DNA from: Spirogloea muscicola
Lineage: Eukaryota > Streptophyta > Zygnematophyceae > Spirogloeales > Spirogloeaceae
Reading direction: 5' to 3'
NCBI GenBank assembly: GCA_009602725.1
Contig: WELB01000072.1
Coordinates: 94,345 to 158,344 of the forward strand
DNA length: 64,000 nucleotides
A model generated the notes under the pieces. It was not told where the DNA came from and did not search any database. It saw only the letters and a program-made list of their open reading frames with translations. Of the stretch, positions 25,974-35,555 are shown one piece after another; the first letter of the stretch is position 1, and every line of letters begins with the position of its first letter. A program made the translations under genes and the position numbers.

Positions 25974-26015
25974 GCCGCCCATTGAGGATAGGGGCTGGAA
26001 AAGCCAGCCCAAGTA
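25974..26015 (+). repeat. GGGCTGG palindromic repeat copy
   Basis: GCCCATTGAGGATA followed by GGGGCTGGAAAAGCCAGCCC; same lead and hairpin as at 22063, with a shorter tail. Confidence 0.75.
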
Positions 26016-26554
26016 CGAGTGAACTGCCTTTGGAGCGGGTCAATCTGCTGTAGGTCATGTAGATTTCTAGATGTGCTTGCCTTTGTACCTGGCCATTTGG
26101 CCTACCTACATTTCTTTCTAATACACGATCTCTTCTTTGGACCGCAAGCTTCCCATGGTGGGAGGAAGCTGGCATTAATACCTGGCCACGCGGGCCCTCC
26201 ATCAGTCAATACACAACAACTACAAAGGAGGGGCCCGGGGTTGGTCAATACCCCTCGGGGTACCGAAAGGGGGACGATTTGACCGGCCAAGTGGGGCCGG
26301 CCGGCGCTGACGCGGCTCGCGTGGGCCAGCACGTGGGCGGCCGAGAGCGCCCCCCCTCCCCTCCGCGCAAGGGCTGCCTTACCAGCCCCCTCCCTTTTCC
26401 GCCCCCCCGCTGCCTCCCTCCCCCACCCAGACAAGATATTCCGCCTCCCGGGCCCCCAATTTGCGGACTACAATAGCGGACCGATTTGGCTCCGCTAAAT
26501 CGGCGCCGCTGTCGTCACGAGCACAGTCTGTAAGCACCTAGCTAGCCTCTACAG

Positions 26555-26581
26555 CCGCTCATTTAACATCAGGCAGCCGCA
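26555..26581 (+). promoter_or_regulatory. Shared leader or promoter motif, copy 1
   Basis: GCCGCTCATTTAACATCAGG followed by CAGCCGCA. The word recurs almost unchanged at 30556-30581 and in part at 35337-35354, each time 60-100 bases (or 55 in the last case) upstream of an ATG on the same strand. It could be an initiator or 5' UTR element, or a short repeat; function is inferred. Confidence 0.45.
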
Positions 26582-26641
26582 GTCGTCCCTTCTTTCCGCC
26601 CCAACCGCCGCCACTGCCGCCGCCGCCGCCGCGCCGCCGCC

Positions 26642-27528
26642 ATGAGGCCCCGCGGCGAGCCCGCGCCCTGCGCCGCGCCCTGCGGCGTGCTGTACGTGGA
26701 CGGCGACGGCGCCGCCTTCGCCGCCCTGCCGCTCATCGTCGACGGCTTCGGCCTCTGCCACTTTGCGCTCGACGACGCCGAGCGCGGCGGCTGCCTCTGC
26801 GGCCAGGCCGCGCTGGACGCCCTCCTCGCCTCCGGCGAGGACATGTACCTCGACTACCAGGTCCCTCCTCGACGCCCCCGAGCCCAAACCCCTCCGCCAT
26901 CCCCACTGCCGAGGCCGCCGCGGTCGAGGCTGAATTCCCACCGCTGCCGTCGGCGCCGCCGTTCGGCAGCTGTCGGTGATGCGGGAGCTGGAGGAGCGGC
27001 GGCGCATGATGGACTACGTGCTGGAGGAGCTGCTGCAGCGCGCTCTCGACCGCCGCGGGGTCGGTGCTGCCTCGGCGAGGCGGCCGGCCGCCGCCCATCG
27101 CCACCGCCAGCCCATTGTGGCGCGCGGGCCTCCTCCTGCTGCTGCTGCATTGTGTGTGAGCTGACGTTGGCGTGGACGTGGGCGCCGCAGGCGGACGCAG
27201 CGGCGGAGCCCGAGGCGCCCCAGCTGGATGCTGAGGCAGACGGGCTGGCGGCGACCTCCAGCAGCAAGGCGCCGGTCGATGGCAGCGACGAGGACGTTGC
27301 TAGCGCTGGGAGCCCATATCAGGTGCGCAGCTGGCCTTACCTGGCCTCGACTTGGGCTACCGTGCGCCCACCTCAGAAAGCGCCGTGGACACACTAAACT
27401 CGAATCCTTATCAGTGCAATGTGGTTTGCTACCAGCCGTCTGCGCAGGCCACCCCTGCCCTGTGCGCCTTCTCGCCACGCGAGGACCTGCGGCAGCACAA
27501 CCTGCACCAGCCACGCGCCGTGTACTGA
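26642..27528 (+). CDS. Unrecognised 173-residue protein
   Basis: Four exons in phase: 26642-26860, 26970-27059, 27191-27322 and 27448-27528, each with clean GT-AG borders. The N-terminal 73 residues are hydrophobic-to-mixed (VLYVDGDGAAFAALPLIVDG, then DDAERGGCLCGQAALDALL), exon 2 is a charged helix (MRELEERRRMMDYVLEELLQ), the middle is an Ala/Glu/Asp-rich linker, and the end is SPREDLRQHNLHQPRAVY. No signal peptide or membrane helix is obvious. I do not recognise the family. The shared leader motif lies just upstream. Its reading through four consistent splice junctions argues for a real gene; strand and start are fairly secure, function is open. Confidence 0.6.
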
Positions 27529-28394
27529 GCGGCCCACCAGCCAACACGATGTGACGGCACGAAGCACGGTTCGGTGCACACTGCCACCGCTCGTCAGTCC
27601 ACCAATGTCCCCTATGTGCGTAGTGACCACTACTGGCCCTGCTGACGAAGCACTGTACATAAGGAGCAGGCCACCTTTGCATCCAGTGGCACCAAGCTCC
27701 ATGCTGTACAAATGACTGGTTTTTGAAAGCATCGGTTTCCTAGAGCAATACACGACGCCCTGTGCTGCAAAGGATGTCAACAACAACTAATGTATTTGCT
27801 ACCCAAATGGTTATCTAGTGGATCATATTGACACTCAGGCAGAGACCAAGAAACCTCAGCTCAACACAATGTAGCAATGAGCATGAGGACACGCTTTTGA
27901 CACTGACAGAGTGACAGGATGACAGACATTGATAAATAGTGCGCTTCAGATAGGCTGTCATGTGTAAGGTGTTCATACCAAGCTTTGACAATCACGAAAA
28001 GTGGGTCAGTGGCAATTAGTATCAAAATAATATTGGAGGTATCAACCTGTTCATGGATGTCAAAATGAAGGAATTGCCTTGTAAGGAAGTGATTATGCAG
28101 CATATAAAAGAATGTCCTTGTTGTGCTAGCTCTTCCAGGCTTTATGTATGGCATGCCTGGACCAGCGATAAGCCTGTCTATCACTTAGGCACAGCCTGGT
28201 GCCGGTCAGCATGACCTGAGGCCAGTAACAGGCCCCTCTGGAGTCACCCGAGCAATGCAAGTAATGATGGCCGCCAATTCGCCACCGTCAAACCCCCACC
28301 TCATAGAGCTTAGTCACTGCAGGCACCCGGTGCAGGTTGCTTGCAGACACACACTGCAATCACCACTGGTGAAAGGGGGCCTGGCCAGAGAGGT
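27529..28394. other. Convergent intergenic region
   Basis: Lies between the 3' ends of the 173-residue gene (+) and the rRNA methyltransferase gene (-). AT content is higher than in the exons. It likely holds both 3' UTRs. No further gene or repeat recognised. Confidence 0.5.
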
Positions 28395-30466
28395 TCAGGT
28401 TGTGTCCAGCTTTGCGGGCACCATGTGCGCCTCAATTGCCGCCAGCAGCGCAACAAAGTGCTCCATCGTCAGCTCCTCAGGCCGGGACTGCAACAAAGAG
28501 AGCATCTCTTCAATAGTCCAGCGTAGGCAGCAACAAAGACTGCTTCGTGATTAGCCACAACGTATTTAGCCACAACAGTATGGCTCAGTAGTGAAGCTCG
28601 AACGAGCACGCACTGTGGCTGGGAGGCCGATGGATGCAAGCGCGTCAGTGATGCCGGAAGGCCCCGAGCAGAGGTGCTGTAGTGTGTTCCGCAACATCTT
28701 GCGCTTGCCATTAAAGGCTGCGTCAACCTGCAGTTGCAAATTGCTGCTCATTAGCATCAACTCTGTGCTGCCAAAGTCTCGTGGCCACAACAACCAGTAG
28801 GCACAGCGGCCACGGGAGCTATCATGCCCGCCACATGTTGCTGGCAATCACCATGCCAAAGAAGGCCTTTGGTGTAGATACAGGCGGGTACAATGCGGGC
28901 TCCTTGAGGGCGAAGCTCACTACGCCTGCGTCCACCTGCCTCGCCAGCGTCAGTTGGCCAGTCCCAAGCAAACATTGGCACTTGAGCTGAGGATACTACA
29001 CACAGGTCGAGTCAAGGTTGTACTGTGGCCCCATGACAGTGGGCTGCTTTACAGGACAAGAGTCCATAAATCTGAAGTAGAGGGAAGAATAGGTGCAGCA
29101 CCAACAGCGGACTTCTCACATTGGGGGGCGGATAGAAGCACTTTCGGCTGACAGGAAACAGGTACTCCGGCTCTGCGAAGCCGGCCCGCCAGGGCCAAGG
29201 CTACTGTCAGTGGCTACACCGGCGGCGCAGAGCCACGGAATTTGTTGCATGGGGATCGCTGTCAAACAGAGGCCAGAGCTGGCTGCATCACTCACGGCTC
29301 GCCAGCTAGCCGTCCTGCCCGAGTCAGGCGCGCACCTGAGAAGAAATGTATGCAGAGGCTCATGGGCCGGTACTCGGGCGTGCGGGGTGCCGCCTCAACC
29401 AGCCGGAGAGCCGCCTCGTCCTGCCAGACTGAAGTGGTGTGAGCAGCCGCCACCGTGCTGCTGCGGCTCAAATGAGCTACTTGTTCTTGACGTTTTGCAG
29501 TCAGGTAGCGATAAGAAAGGTGCGCTCTGTGGCGCAAACGCCCGCATAGAGGATAGAGGCTGGCTGCCAATACTATGTGACGCACCTGAAGCATGAGCAC
29601 AATGTTGGAGAAGGTGGAGCCCATGGGCAGGAGCCGGCGCAGGACGTCCGAAGTGATGTTGAACGGCAAGTTCGACACTACCTGTTTCTCCCATGGCGGC
29701 CACCGCCGCAGCGGCCATGTTGCTATGTAGCGAGACGCTTTCGGACGACGGCAGGAGACCAAGCAGCCCACCTCAGCAGCCCAATCACTCTTTCTCTACT
29801 TAGTTACTCTTTACTCATTACTCTTCGGTTAATTACTCTCTCTTTACTTATGGAGCACTGCTATGCTCTGCCAATCCAGCCATGGCAGGCATTCCGACCT
29901 TGGCTCGCCTTGGGGCGCCGCTGCCAGGCTGGGCGGCGCCGCTGGCAGCGTGCCGCGACAGCACTTTCGCCATGTGGGTCGTGGCAGGCCACCGGAGGAA
30001 GTCCTCGCGCACGACCTGGGCGCGCCGTCACACCCGCCATGCCCGAGCTTCGGCACGGCGGTCGCAGGGAAAGCGCAGCGTTGGACACATTGCCACGTTG
30101 GCACTGGCGGCTCTCACGAGGACTGACAGACCTCGACGCCGGGGAAGCCGTAGAAGCGCTCCGAGACGATGGCTGCCATGTCGGGGTCCTGGCCACACAT
30201 GACGTCCGTCCCATGGGGCCGTCGCCAGTAAAGTCACAGCCAACGAGCCCCGCCGCCATCGTTGTGGGCAACCAATGGGGCAGCGGCTGCAGGAGAGAGC
30301 GGCGGCCGTGGCGGACCTTCTCGACGGCCACGACGGCGGCGCCGGCGGCGGCGAGCGCGGCGGTGAGCGCGCCGGTGCCGGGCCCCACCTCCAGCACCAC
30401 GTCGCCCGCTTGCACGCCGGCGGCCTCCACGACCTTGCGCACCACGTCCTCGTCCACCATGTAGTG
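28395..30466 (-). CDS. PFC1: Plastid-type rRNA adenine N6-dimethyltransferase (KsgA/Dim1 family), first exon unresolved
   Basis: Dimethylates two adjacent adenines near the 3' end of small-subunit rRNA using S-adenosylmethionine. Nine minus-strand exons join in phase: 30466-30317, 30188-30132, 30015-29899, 29681-29586, 29420-29336, 29172-29120, 28935-28852, 28727-28614 and 28487-28395, giving 282 residues. Seen in order: HYMVDEDVVRKVV, the SAM motif VLEVGPGTGALTAAL, acidic VAVEK, DPDMAAIVSERF, the catalytic VVSNLPFNITSDVLRRLLP, DEAALRLVEAAPRTPEYRP, FYPPPNVDAGVV, AFNGKRKMLRNTLQH and RPEELTMEHFVALL. The wording matches plant PALEFACE1 (plastid) more than the nucleolar or mitochondrial forms; this assignment is from memory. 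The exon with the transit peptide and ..LGQ before HYM is not found; it probably lies near the unresolved base and CGG run at 30500-30547. Confidence 0.9.
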
Positions 30467-30555
30467 CTGCCAGAAGCAACGAGGCCCTCGTGTCGACAAT
30501 GGCGGCGGCGGCGGCAGCGGCGGCGGCGGCGGCGGCGGCGGCGGCGNTTCTACAT

Positions 30556-30581
30556 GCCGCTCATTTAATATCAGCAGCCGC
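30556..30581 (+). promoter_or_regulatory. Shared leader or promoter motif, copy 2
   Basis: GCCGCTCATTTAATATCAGC followed by AGCCGCA, differing from the 26555 copy by one substitution and one deleted G. It lies 100 bases upstream of the ATG at 30681. Confidence 0.45.
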
Positions 30582-30680
30582 ATCCGTCTTTCTTTTCTCT
30601 TTTTTTTGAGGAAGTTCCTCGAAGAGGCAATCCCCTCCTCAACCCGCATTCCCCACCTGCTCGGGAGCCCTGCTGCCGCC

Positions 30681-30697
30681 ATGGACGACGACGCCAG

Positions 30698-30732
<35 letters not shown>

Positions 30733-31018
30733 CCGCCGGCCAAGCCCCGGCGCTGAACCCTAGTCGGCCCTAAACCCCAAGCCCTGGCCTGCCAAGTACC
30801 GAGGGACCCATTTCACTCTTCCATGGTCACTTCAGCCGTGGATCCAGGACCCTTGATTGGCCACCCTCGATCATATACTCTTGATCCTAAGCACTCACGT
30901 TGGTCTTCTAGACTTGCTAATTCTCAGAGCTCGAGCCTCGCAACCTCATCTTCAAGCGCAAACAGGACGAGGAATGTGGCTGCTGGTACCAACAGAGCGG
31001 CTGTGACAGCCAGCCAGG
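30681..31018 (+). CDS. Possible small or partial gene, MDDDAS..KRKQDEECG
   Basis: An ATG at 30681 opens MDDDAS followed by an alanine run. If CCTA|GTCGGC (30762) is used as donor and the AG before 30930 as acceptor, the frame continues as LEPRNLIFKRKQDEECGCWY to a GT donor near 31018. The splice phase fits, but nothing downstream joins in frame to the WD40 start exon, and no family is recognised. It may be a separate small gene, an upstream exon of a neighbour, or chance in GC-rich DNA. Confidence 0.25.
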
Positions 31019-31218
31019 TGCATGCCGGAGGTGGTCAGAGAGCACAGCTTCCCTCCACTCGCTTGTTGTGGCGGCTGCAACAGCGGCAGCAGCGGTGACG
31101 CTACCAGCCAGGGTCCACTGCGGCAGCTGGCCTTCCGAAGCCACTGTCCCCTCCTCCGTCCGGCCCTTTCAGACCTTGCACACTTCTTTGGGCTGGCCTC
31201 TCGCAGCTGGGGCCCCAC

Positions 31219-34200
31219 ATGAGCTGCGGCGCCGCGAAGCCGGCAGCGCCGCAGCGGCCGGCGGCGCCGGGCCCAGTGGCCGTGCTGCGGGGACACACTG
31301 TCGACGTCAACGCCACGGCCTTCCACTCGCCCAGTGGCCGGCTTTTCTCTGGGTCCGTGATTGTGCCACCTGCGGCAGCAGTGTCGCAGACCGGCAGGGC
31401 CAGCTATGACCTTCGCTCGCTCATGCATGGGCCCGTGATGCACCCCTTCCACAGGGCCGCTGCTGGGGAGCTGCGGTTGTGGGACTTGACCACGAGGCGG
31501 CCGCTGCTTGCCAGAAGGTGTGCAACAGAGCGCTGGCAGATTGCACGTCGGAGATGCCACTGCTGATAGCATAGCTGGCAACTCCGCTTTGTCGGGCAAA
31601 ACTGCTCATATGCGTCAAGTTGCGATCCCATGCTGGCCTTTGCTCCGCAGAGTACACGCTGCAGGTCCCGGCGGAGTTCTTGGGATCTGCGCCAGTACAA
31701 GCCTCGACAATAAAGTATTCAGGTGACATAGCAGTTTGTTGATGAGATGGTGAAGGGGTCCTTGGGTCCAGGGTCTCTGGGTATAGAAAGGAGGATGTTA
31801 CTCATTAGGCTTCAGACTCAGGAGCTACCCCAACTCCAACGCCTCTGCAGTAGCCAACAGCAGACTCATTGCTGCTGGCAAGACAGGAGGGCAGAATCTT
31901 TTGGCATGGCACTCAAGCTCACTTGATCTTGCAAGTGGCGCTGCGCGCCTCTCCCATTGGTTTGCTCGGCTGCCAGTCAGGGGCGCGACGGCATCATCAA
32001 GTGCTGGCAGCTTGTAGAGGGTGGCCTCTCAGAGTAAGACCGTGATGTTGACAAGAACCTGAATCCTGATATTAGTATCTCAAATCAGCTCCTTGTCCAT
32101 TGATTGTGTACAAGGAGAATGACAAACAAGTCCAATGCTGCACATTCCTAGGCTCTCACAAGTCCCCCCTATTGCACTTGCGCTAAATTGGTTCTTGACG
32201 CGCCGCGTCCTGTCCCGAGCGTATGGCAGGCAACCGCTCGCCACCGTCCGCACTGGCTCCTACAACTTCTGCAAGCTTTCAGTCCTGTGGCAAGCAGCCC
32301 CAAGTGGTGGCAACAACCCAGCAGCGGAGGGAGCTCGCGACCCGTTCCTTGCCGAGCAGAACGAGCGGCAGAATGCAGCTGCACCTGCCGCGGCAGCATC
32401 ACTGACCAGCACCGACACAGGCACTGGCACTGAGACTGCAACACGATGCTCTGGGGCCGGTGGCCATGGCGAGGAGCGCTACGAGCCACGAGGCGGGGTG
32501 GCCCACCAGCGTGTTCATGGGGGTGGCCTCTCAGTGCTGCTAAATTCTGCGGGGAAAGTGGGTGCTGCATCGAAGGACAAAAGCTCGATCGTGCAGACTT
32601 CGAGCAGCAGCCCTTTCTCCAGGTTCTCAGGCATGCCCTGGACAACCAACTACTGCTACTCTTACAAGAGTACCTAAGTTAATTTCACACGCTGGCTGGT
32701 TGCATCCGCAGCCTGTGTGGCAGCCACAAGAGCCTGAGCAAGGTGGCTTCTTCAATTGCAGCATTTAGTCACAGTTTTGAGCTCGCAATCTGTTTGAACT
32801 CAAACGCGAACATATTGCTGGCGTCACGCTGGGAAGGTTGTCTGGCAGCCCCACTTTTCAACAATCGTAATCTCCACAGGAGATTGTTTGGATACTTACC
32901 CGTGCTGCTCTGTGCAAGCGCAGTGCCTGACGACGAGGCCCGCGGATCGATCTTGGTAGCAGTGGCCGGCTCCGAGCCCTCCATAGTAGGTCTTCACACA
33001 CAGCTTGTCAGTCGCCAGAGATGTTTCAGACATTTTGCATCACGATTGTGCATCTCTTACTCCTCATCCTGGCTCACCTCAGGCAGAGATCTGGGATGTC
33101 CACAATGGCGACTGTGTCGCGCATATCCGCCACACTCCTGCATCTGGAAGCAGCCCTGCCAGCACCGATGCTGGAGGCCCTCCAAGTGCAGGTGCCGGCA
33201 CAGTTGCTGACATGTGTTGCTGTGCCAGTCTGGGCCGTCCAATACATTCCCAGTAGCGTAGCAACAGCTGAAGGTGCAGGGCGACGTGAAGTGTGGCTGC
33301 ACGTCTGTGATGAAGATGGTGTGCTTACTTGCACTCTGATCAAGTGATGACAAAGTGCTAAACAGTGCACTGATCGAGTTGCTGCAGGCATGTGCATGGC
33401 GGTGGAGCTCCGTCGGTGGCCGAGCATGGCGGGCCAGTATGTGCTGGTCGCTGGGTGAGGGCTCCTTCTGTGTTTGTCCAGACAATTGATCAAGCCATCC
33501 TGGAGTATGACCTGAGCAGTCCCGCCTTCTTGTATCGACTTGCAGGTATGAAGATGGCAGCATTGGGCTGTGGGACCTGCGAGATGTCTCCTCGCCCATA
33601 GCCACGGTGCAGATCAGCAAGGAGCCCGGTGAGACATTGCTGCTCGCTGCTTACATGAGCAACGATCAGGTCAATGTGGTTGCAGCCCCTTTCCACTTTC
33701 CAGAGTTCTGCAACGGCTTGATGCACCCTGATGTGGCCCTGGCTGTGACAGTCCTGGCCCTGTCCATTGACAGCGAGTGTGCCGGAGGCTTGGCTGGCTC
33801 TGCAGGGGAGAAGGCTGCATTTTCCACAATGAATGCGGCCGAGGTATCTGCCCATCCTCCCCGTAGGCAGAGTCAGATGATGGAAGTGTGTGTCATTGGT
33901 CCCTGTTATTGATTCAGCAATCAGATTGCTTACTTGCTCATGGTTGTTTCTCTGTAGGGTACTGCAAGCATTGTGAAAGAGGTTGCACAAGGACGGCCTG
34001 GCATCGCTGATACGGCTATTCGCAGGGACGACCGCCTAGCAGCAACTGCCGGGTGGGACCACAGGTGCCAAGCCCAGATGCAGACCTTAATTTTGCATTC
34101 CCCGCTTTTGCGAATTCGCTTCTCCGCTGTCCCATGTGCCTTCGTCCCTGGCACTTACTGCATGAACCAGAACAATATGCTGCTCGAGTTGTGATGTATA

Positions 34201-34576
34201 TGAGATGCCCACTGCTGTGATCAAAGAAGACGTGGATGCTTTTGTTGTCTAGGGTTCGAATTTACGATTACAAGCGGCAGAAGCCGCTGGCCATCCTTAG
34301 GTACCATGCAGCAGAGGTACAAGCTAGAGGCCTTTCTAGTGCGCTCTTATCGGATCATCCGATGCTCCTCGCTCGCTGTTTCAGACGAATGTGTAAAGCT
34401 CAAAGAGACCAATAGGCTTGTTAGATCATCATCGACTAACCATCTTCAATCGGTCGGGATTTGTGGCTTGGGAGCAGGTCACGAGCCTGGCCTTCGCCCC
34501 AGACGGTGCGCTGCTGGCGTCATCTTCACGTGACGCCACTGTTGCGCTCTGGTCGGTCTACCCGCCTCACTCCTGA
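31219..34576 (+). CDS. ASA1/GNB1L-type WD40 repeat protein (plant TANMEI/DSE1-like)
   Basis: Resembles the plant WD40 protein TANMEI/DSE1 and its relatives ASTRA-associated protein 1 and GNB1L, which act in PIKK kinase maturation and plant embryogenesis. Resolved exons: 31219-31352 (PVAVLRGHTVDVNATAFHSP), 31455-31517 (ELRLWDLTTRRPLL), 31981-32033 (GRDGIIKCWQLVEGGLSE), 32230 onward (GSYNFCKLSVL), 32924-32985, 33083-33191 (AEIWDVHNGDCVAHI), 33388-33454 (MCMAVELRRW), 33546-33628 (YEDGSIGLWDLRDVSSPIA), 33752-33843 (VLALSIDSECAGGLAG), 33958-34064 (IRRDDRLAATAGWDHR), 34253-34316 (VRIYDYKRQKPLAILRYHAA) and 34478-34576 (DATVALWSVYPPHS). The ATG at 31219 fits the family's short N-terminus. The joins between 31517 and 31981 and between about 32470 and 32924 are unresolved. 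Confidence 0.85.
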
Positions 34577-34747
34577 CGGTGCGCACTCTGGTCAAGAGTT
34601 CCGCGGGGTTCATTCCGGCCTCATCTTACAGCAGCAATTCTGAATAGAACTCCGGACCTCAATCACCAATACCGGACCTTGTCAATCCTTACCGGCCGGC
34701 ATTCCACAGTCTTCACCCCCTTGGGATGAGCTCAAGGGAAACGGGGT

Positions 34748-34846
34748 GTATACTGAGTGATGGGGGCCTGGGTGGCCAAGTTCAAAGGCAAGCATATTGA
34801 CAGATGTACATCACCTGCTGCTAAGCTGACCCGCCCAGTGACAAGC
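34748..34846 (+). repeat. About 100-base dispersed repeat, copy 2
   Basis: TATACTGAGTGATGGGGGCC, GGCCAAGTTC, AGCATATTGACAGATGTACA, CACCTGCTGCTAAGCTGACC. Same order as at 52671-52800 and, inverted, 21661-21778. Confidence 0.7.
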
Positions 34847-35336
34847 TTATTCGATCGATCACCAAAACCCCCAGCTGCAATTGAACTCCGACCTGCGGCT
34901 GCTAGACTCGGGGTTACTAAGCTCCCAATCGCTGTAGACTCTTGCATAGCAAATAAGTGGACTTAGCTCCTTTCGGCCCTCTGGACCTTGTCCATCCTTT
35001 CTGGGCTGGCCATCCACAGTTCTCAAGCTGACCAGCGGCGCCAGGAACAGGGTGCAGCCCTTCCCGGTGGCTCGGTGCCTTTGGGTCTTGTGTCCTGCTA
35101 CCGAATGCGTTTGTCCATGTGCCCACAGGGGTCCCAGGCGATTGCTTTGCATCGCCGGGCTGGTCGTGCCCTTGCAGCAGCCTCTGGTTTGCGCAGCAGG
35201 GTTGCTCTTCCTCCCCTCAGCTCATCTGACTTCCCACTGCTGACACGGGGGTATTGAGGGCGCCCCCTGTCTGCCTGGCCTTTGGCTCCGTCATGAACAC
35301 CTGTATGCATCTGGCTGGCAGTTTACAGCCGGTTCT

Positions 35337-35354
35337 TTCATATCAGCAGCCGCA
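35337..35354 (+). promoter_or_regulatory. Shared leader or promoter motif, partial copy 3
   Basis: TTCATATCAGCAGCCGCA, matching the 3' two thirds of the 30556 motif. An ATG follows at 35409 on the same strand. Confidence 0.35.
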
Positions 35355-35555
35355 TTTCGTTCCCGCCCATTCTTGGAGGAGCTCACCGTTCGATTCTCGA
35401 AACCCCCAATGAAGACCCCTGCAACTCTGCGTGCGGCCGCCATGGCCGCGGCTCCGCGGCGGCGCCCTGCGGGCCCGCCTCCGNCCCGAGGCGTCCGTCG
35501 AGCCTTCTTATTCTCAGTGCTCAGAGCCGCCATGTGCTGCTGCGGAGCCCGCTGA

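Larger units (their letters stand above)
25908..26641. other. Intergenic region and promoter of the 173-residue protein gene
   Basis: A GGGCTGG hairpin copy sits at 25974-26015. Around 26075-26220 are worn pieces of the 100-base repeat (TACCTGGCCA.GCGGGCCCTC). From 26280 the sequence becomes GC- and C-rich; 26463-26510 has GCGGACTACAATAGCGGACC-like words. The leader motif at 26555-26581 lies 60 bases before the next start codon. Confidence 0.5.
30467..31218. other. Divergent promoter region between methyltransferase and WD40 genes
   Basis: Contains a (GGC)n run with an unresolved base at 30547, the second shared leader motif (30556-30581), a possible small exon pair (30681 onward), CCCTAAA-like words at 30762-30786, and a copy of the dispersed repeat (CGGCCCTTTCAGACCTTG, GGGCTGGCCTCTCGCAG) at 31157-31207 directly before the WD40 start codon. 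Confidence 0.5.
34577..35555. other. Intergenic repeat cluster before WRNIP1
   Basis: Holds dispersed-repeat copies near 34670-34735 (CCGGACCTTGTCAATCCTTA) and 34972-35025 (CTTTCGGCCCTCTGGACCTT, GGGCTGGCCATCCACAG), the 100-base repeat at 34748-34846, a block at 35180-35280 similar to the complement of 21905-22060, and the partial third leader motif at 35337-35354. An unresolved base is at 35484. Confidence 0.5.

Noticed and set aside
29861-30682. Single 273-residue minus-strand frame as the methyltransferase start
   Set aside because: Only its middle part (30317-30466) is a true exon; the rest reads through introns, a proline run and the leader motif.
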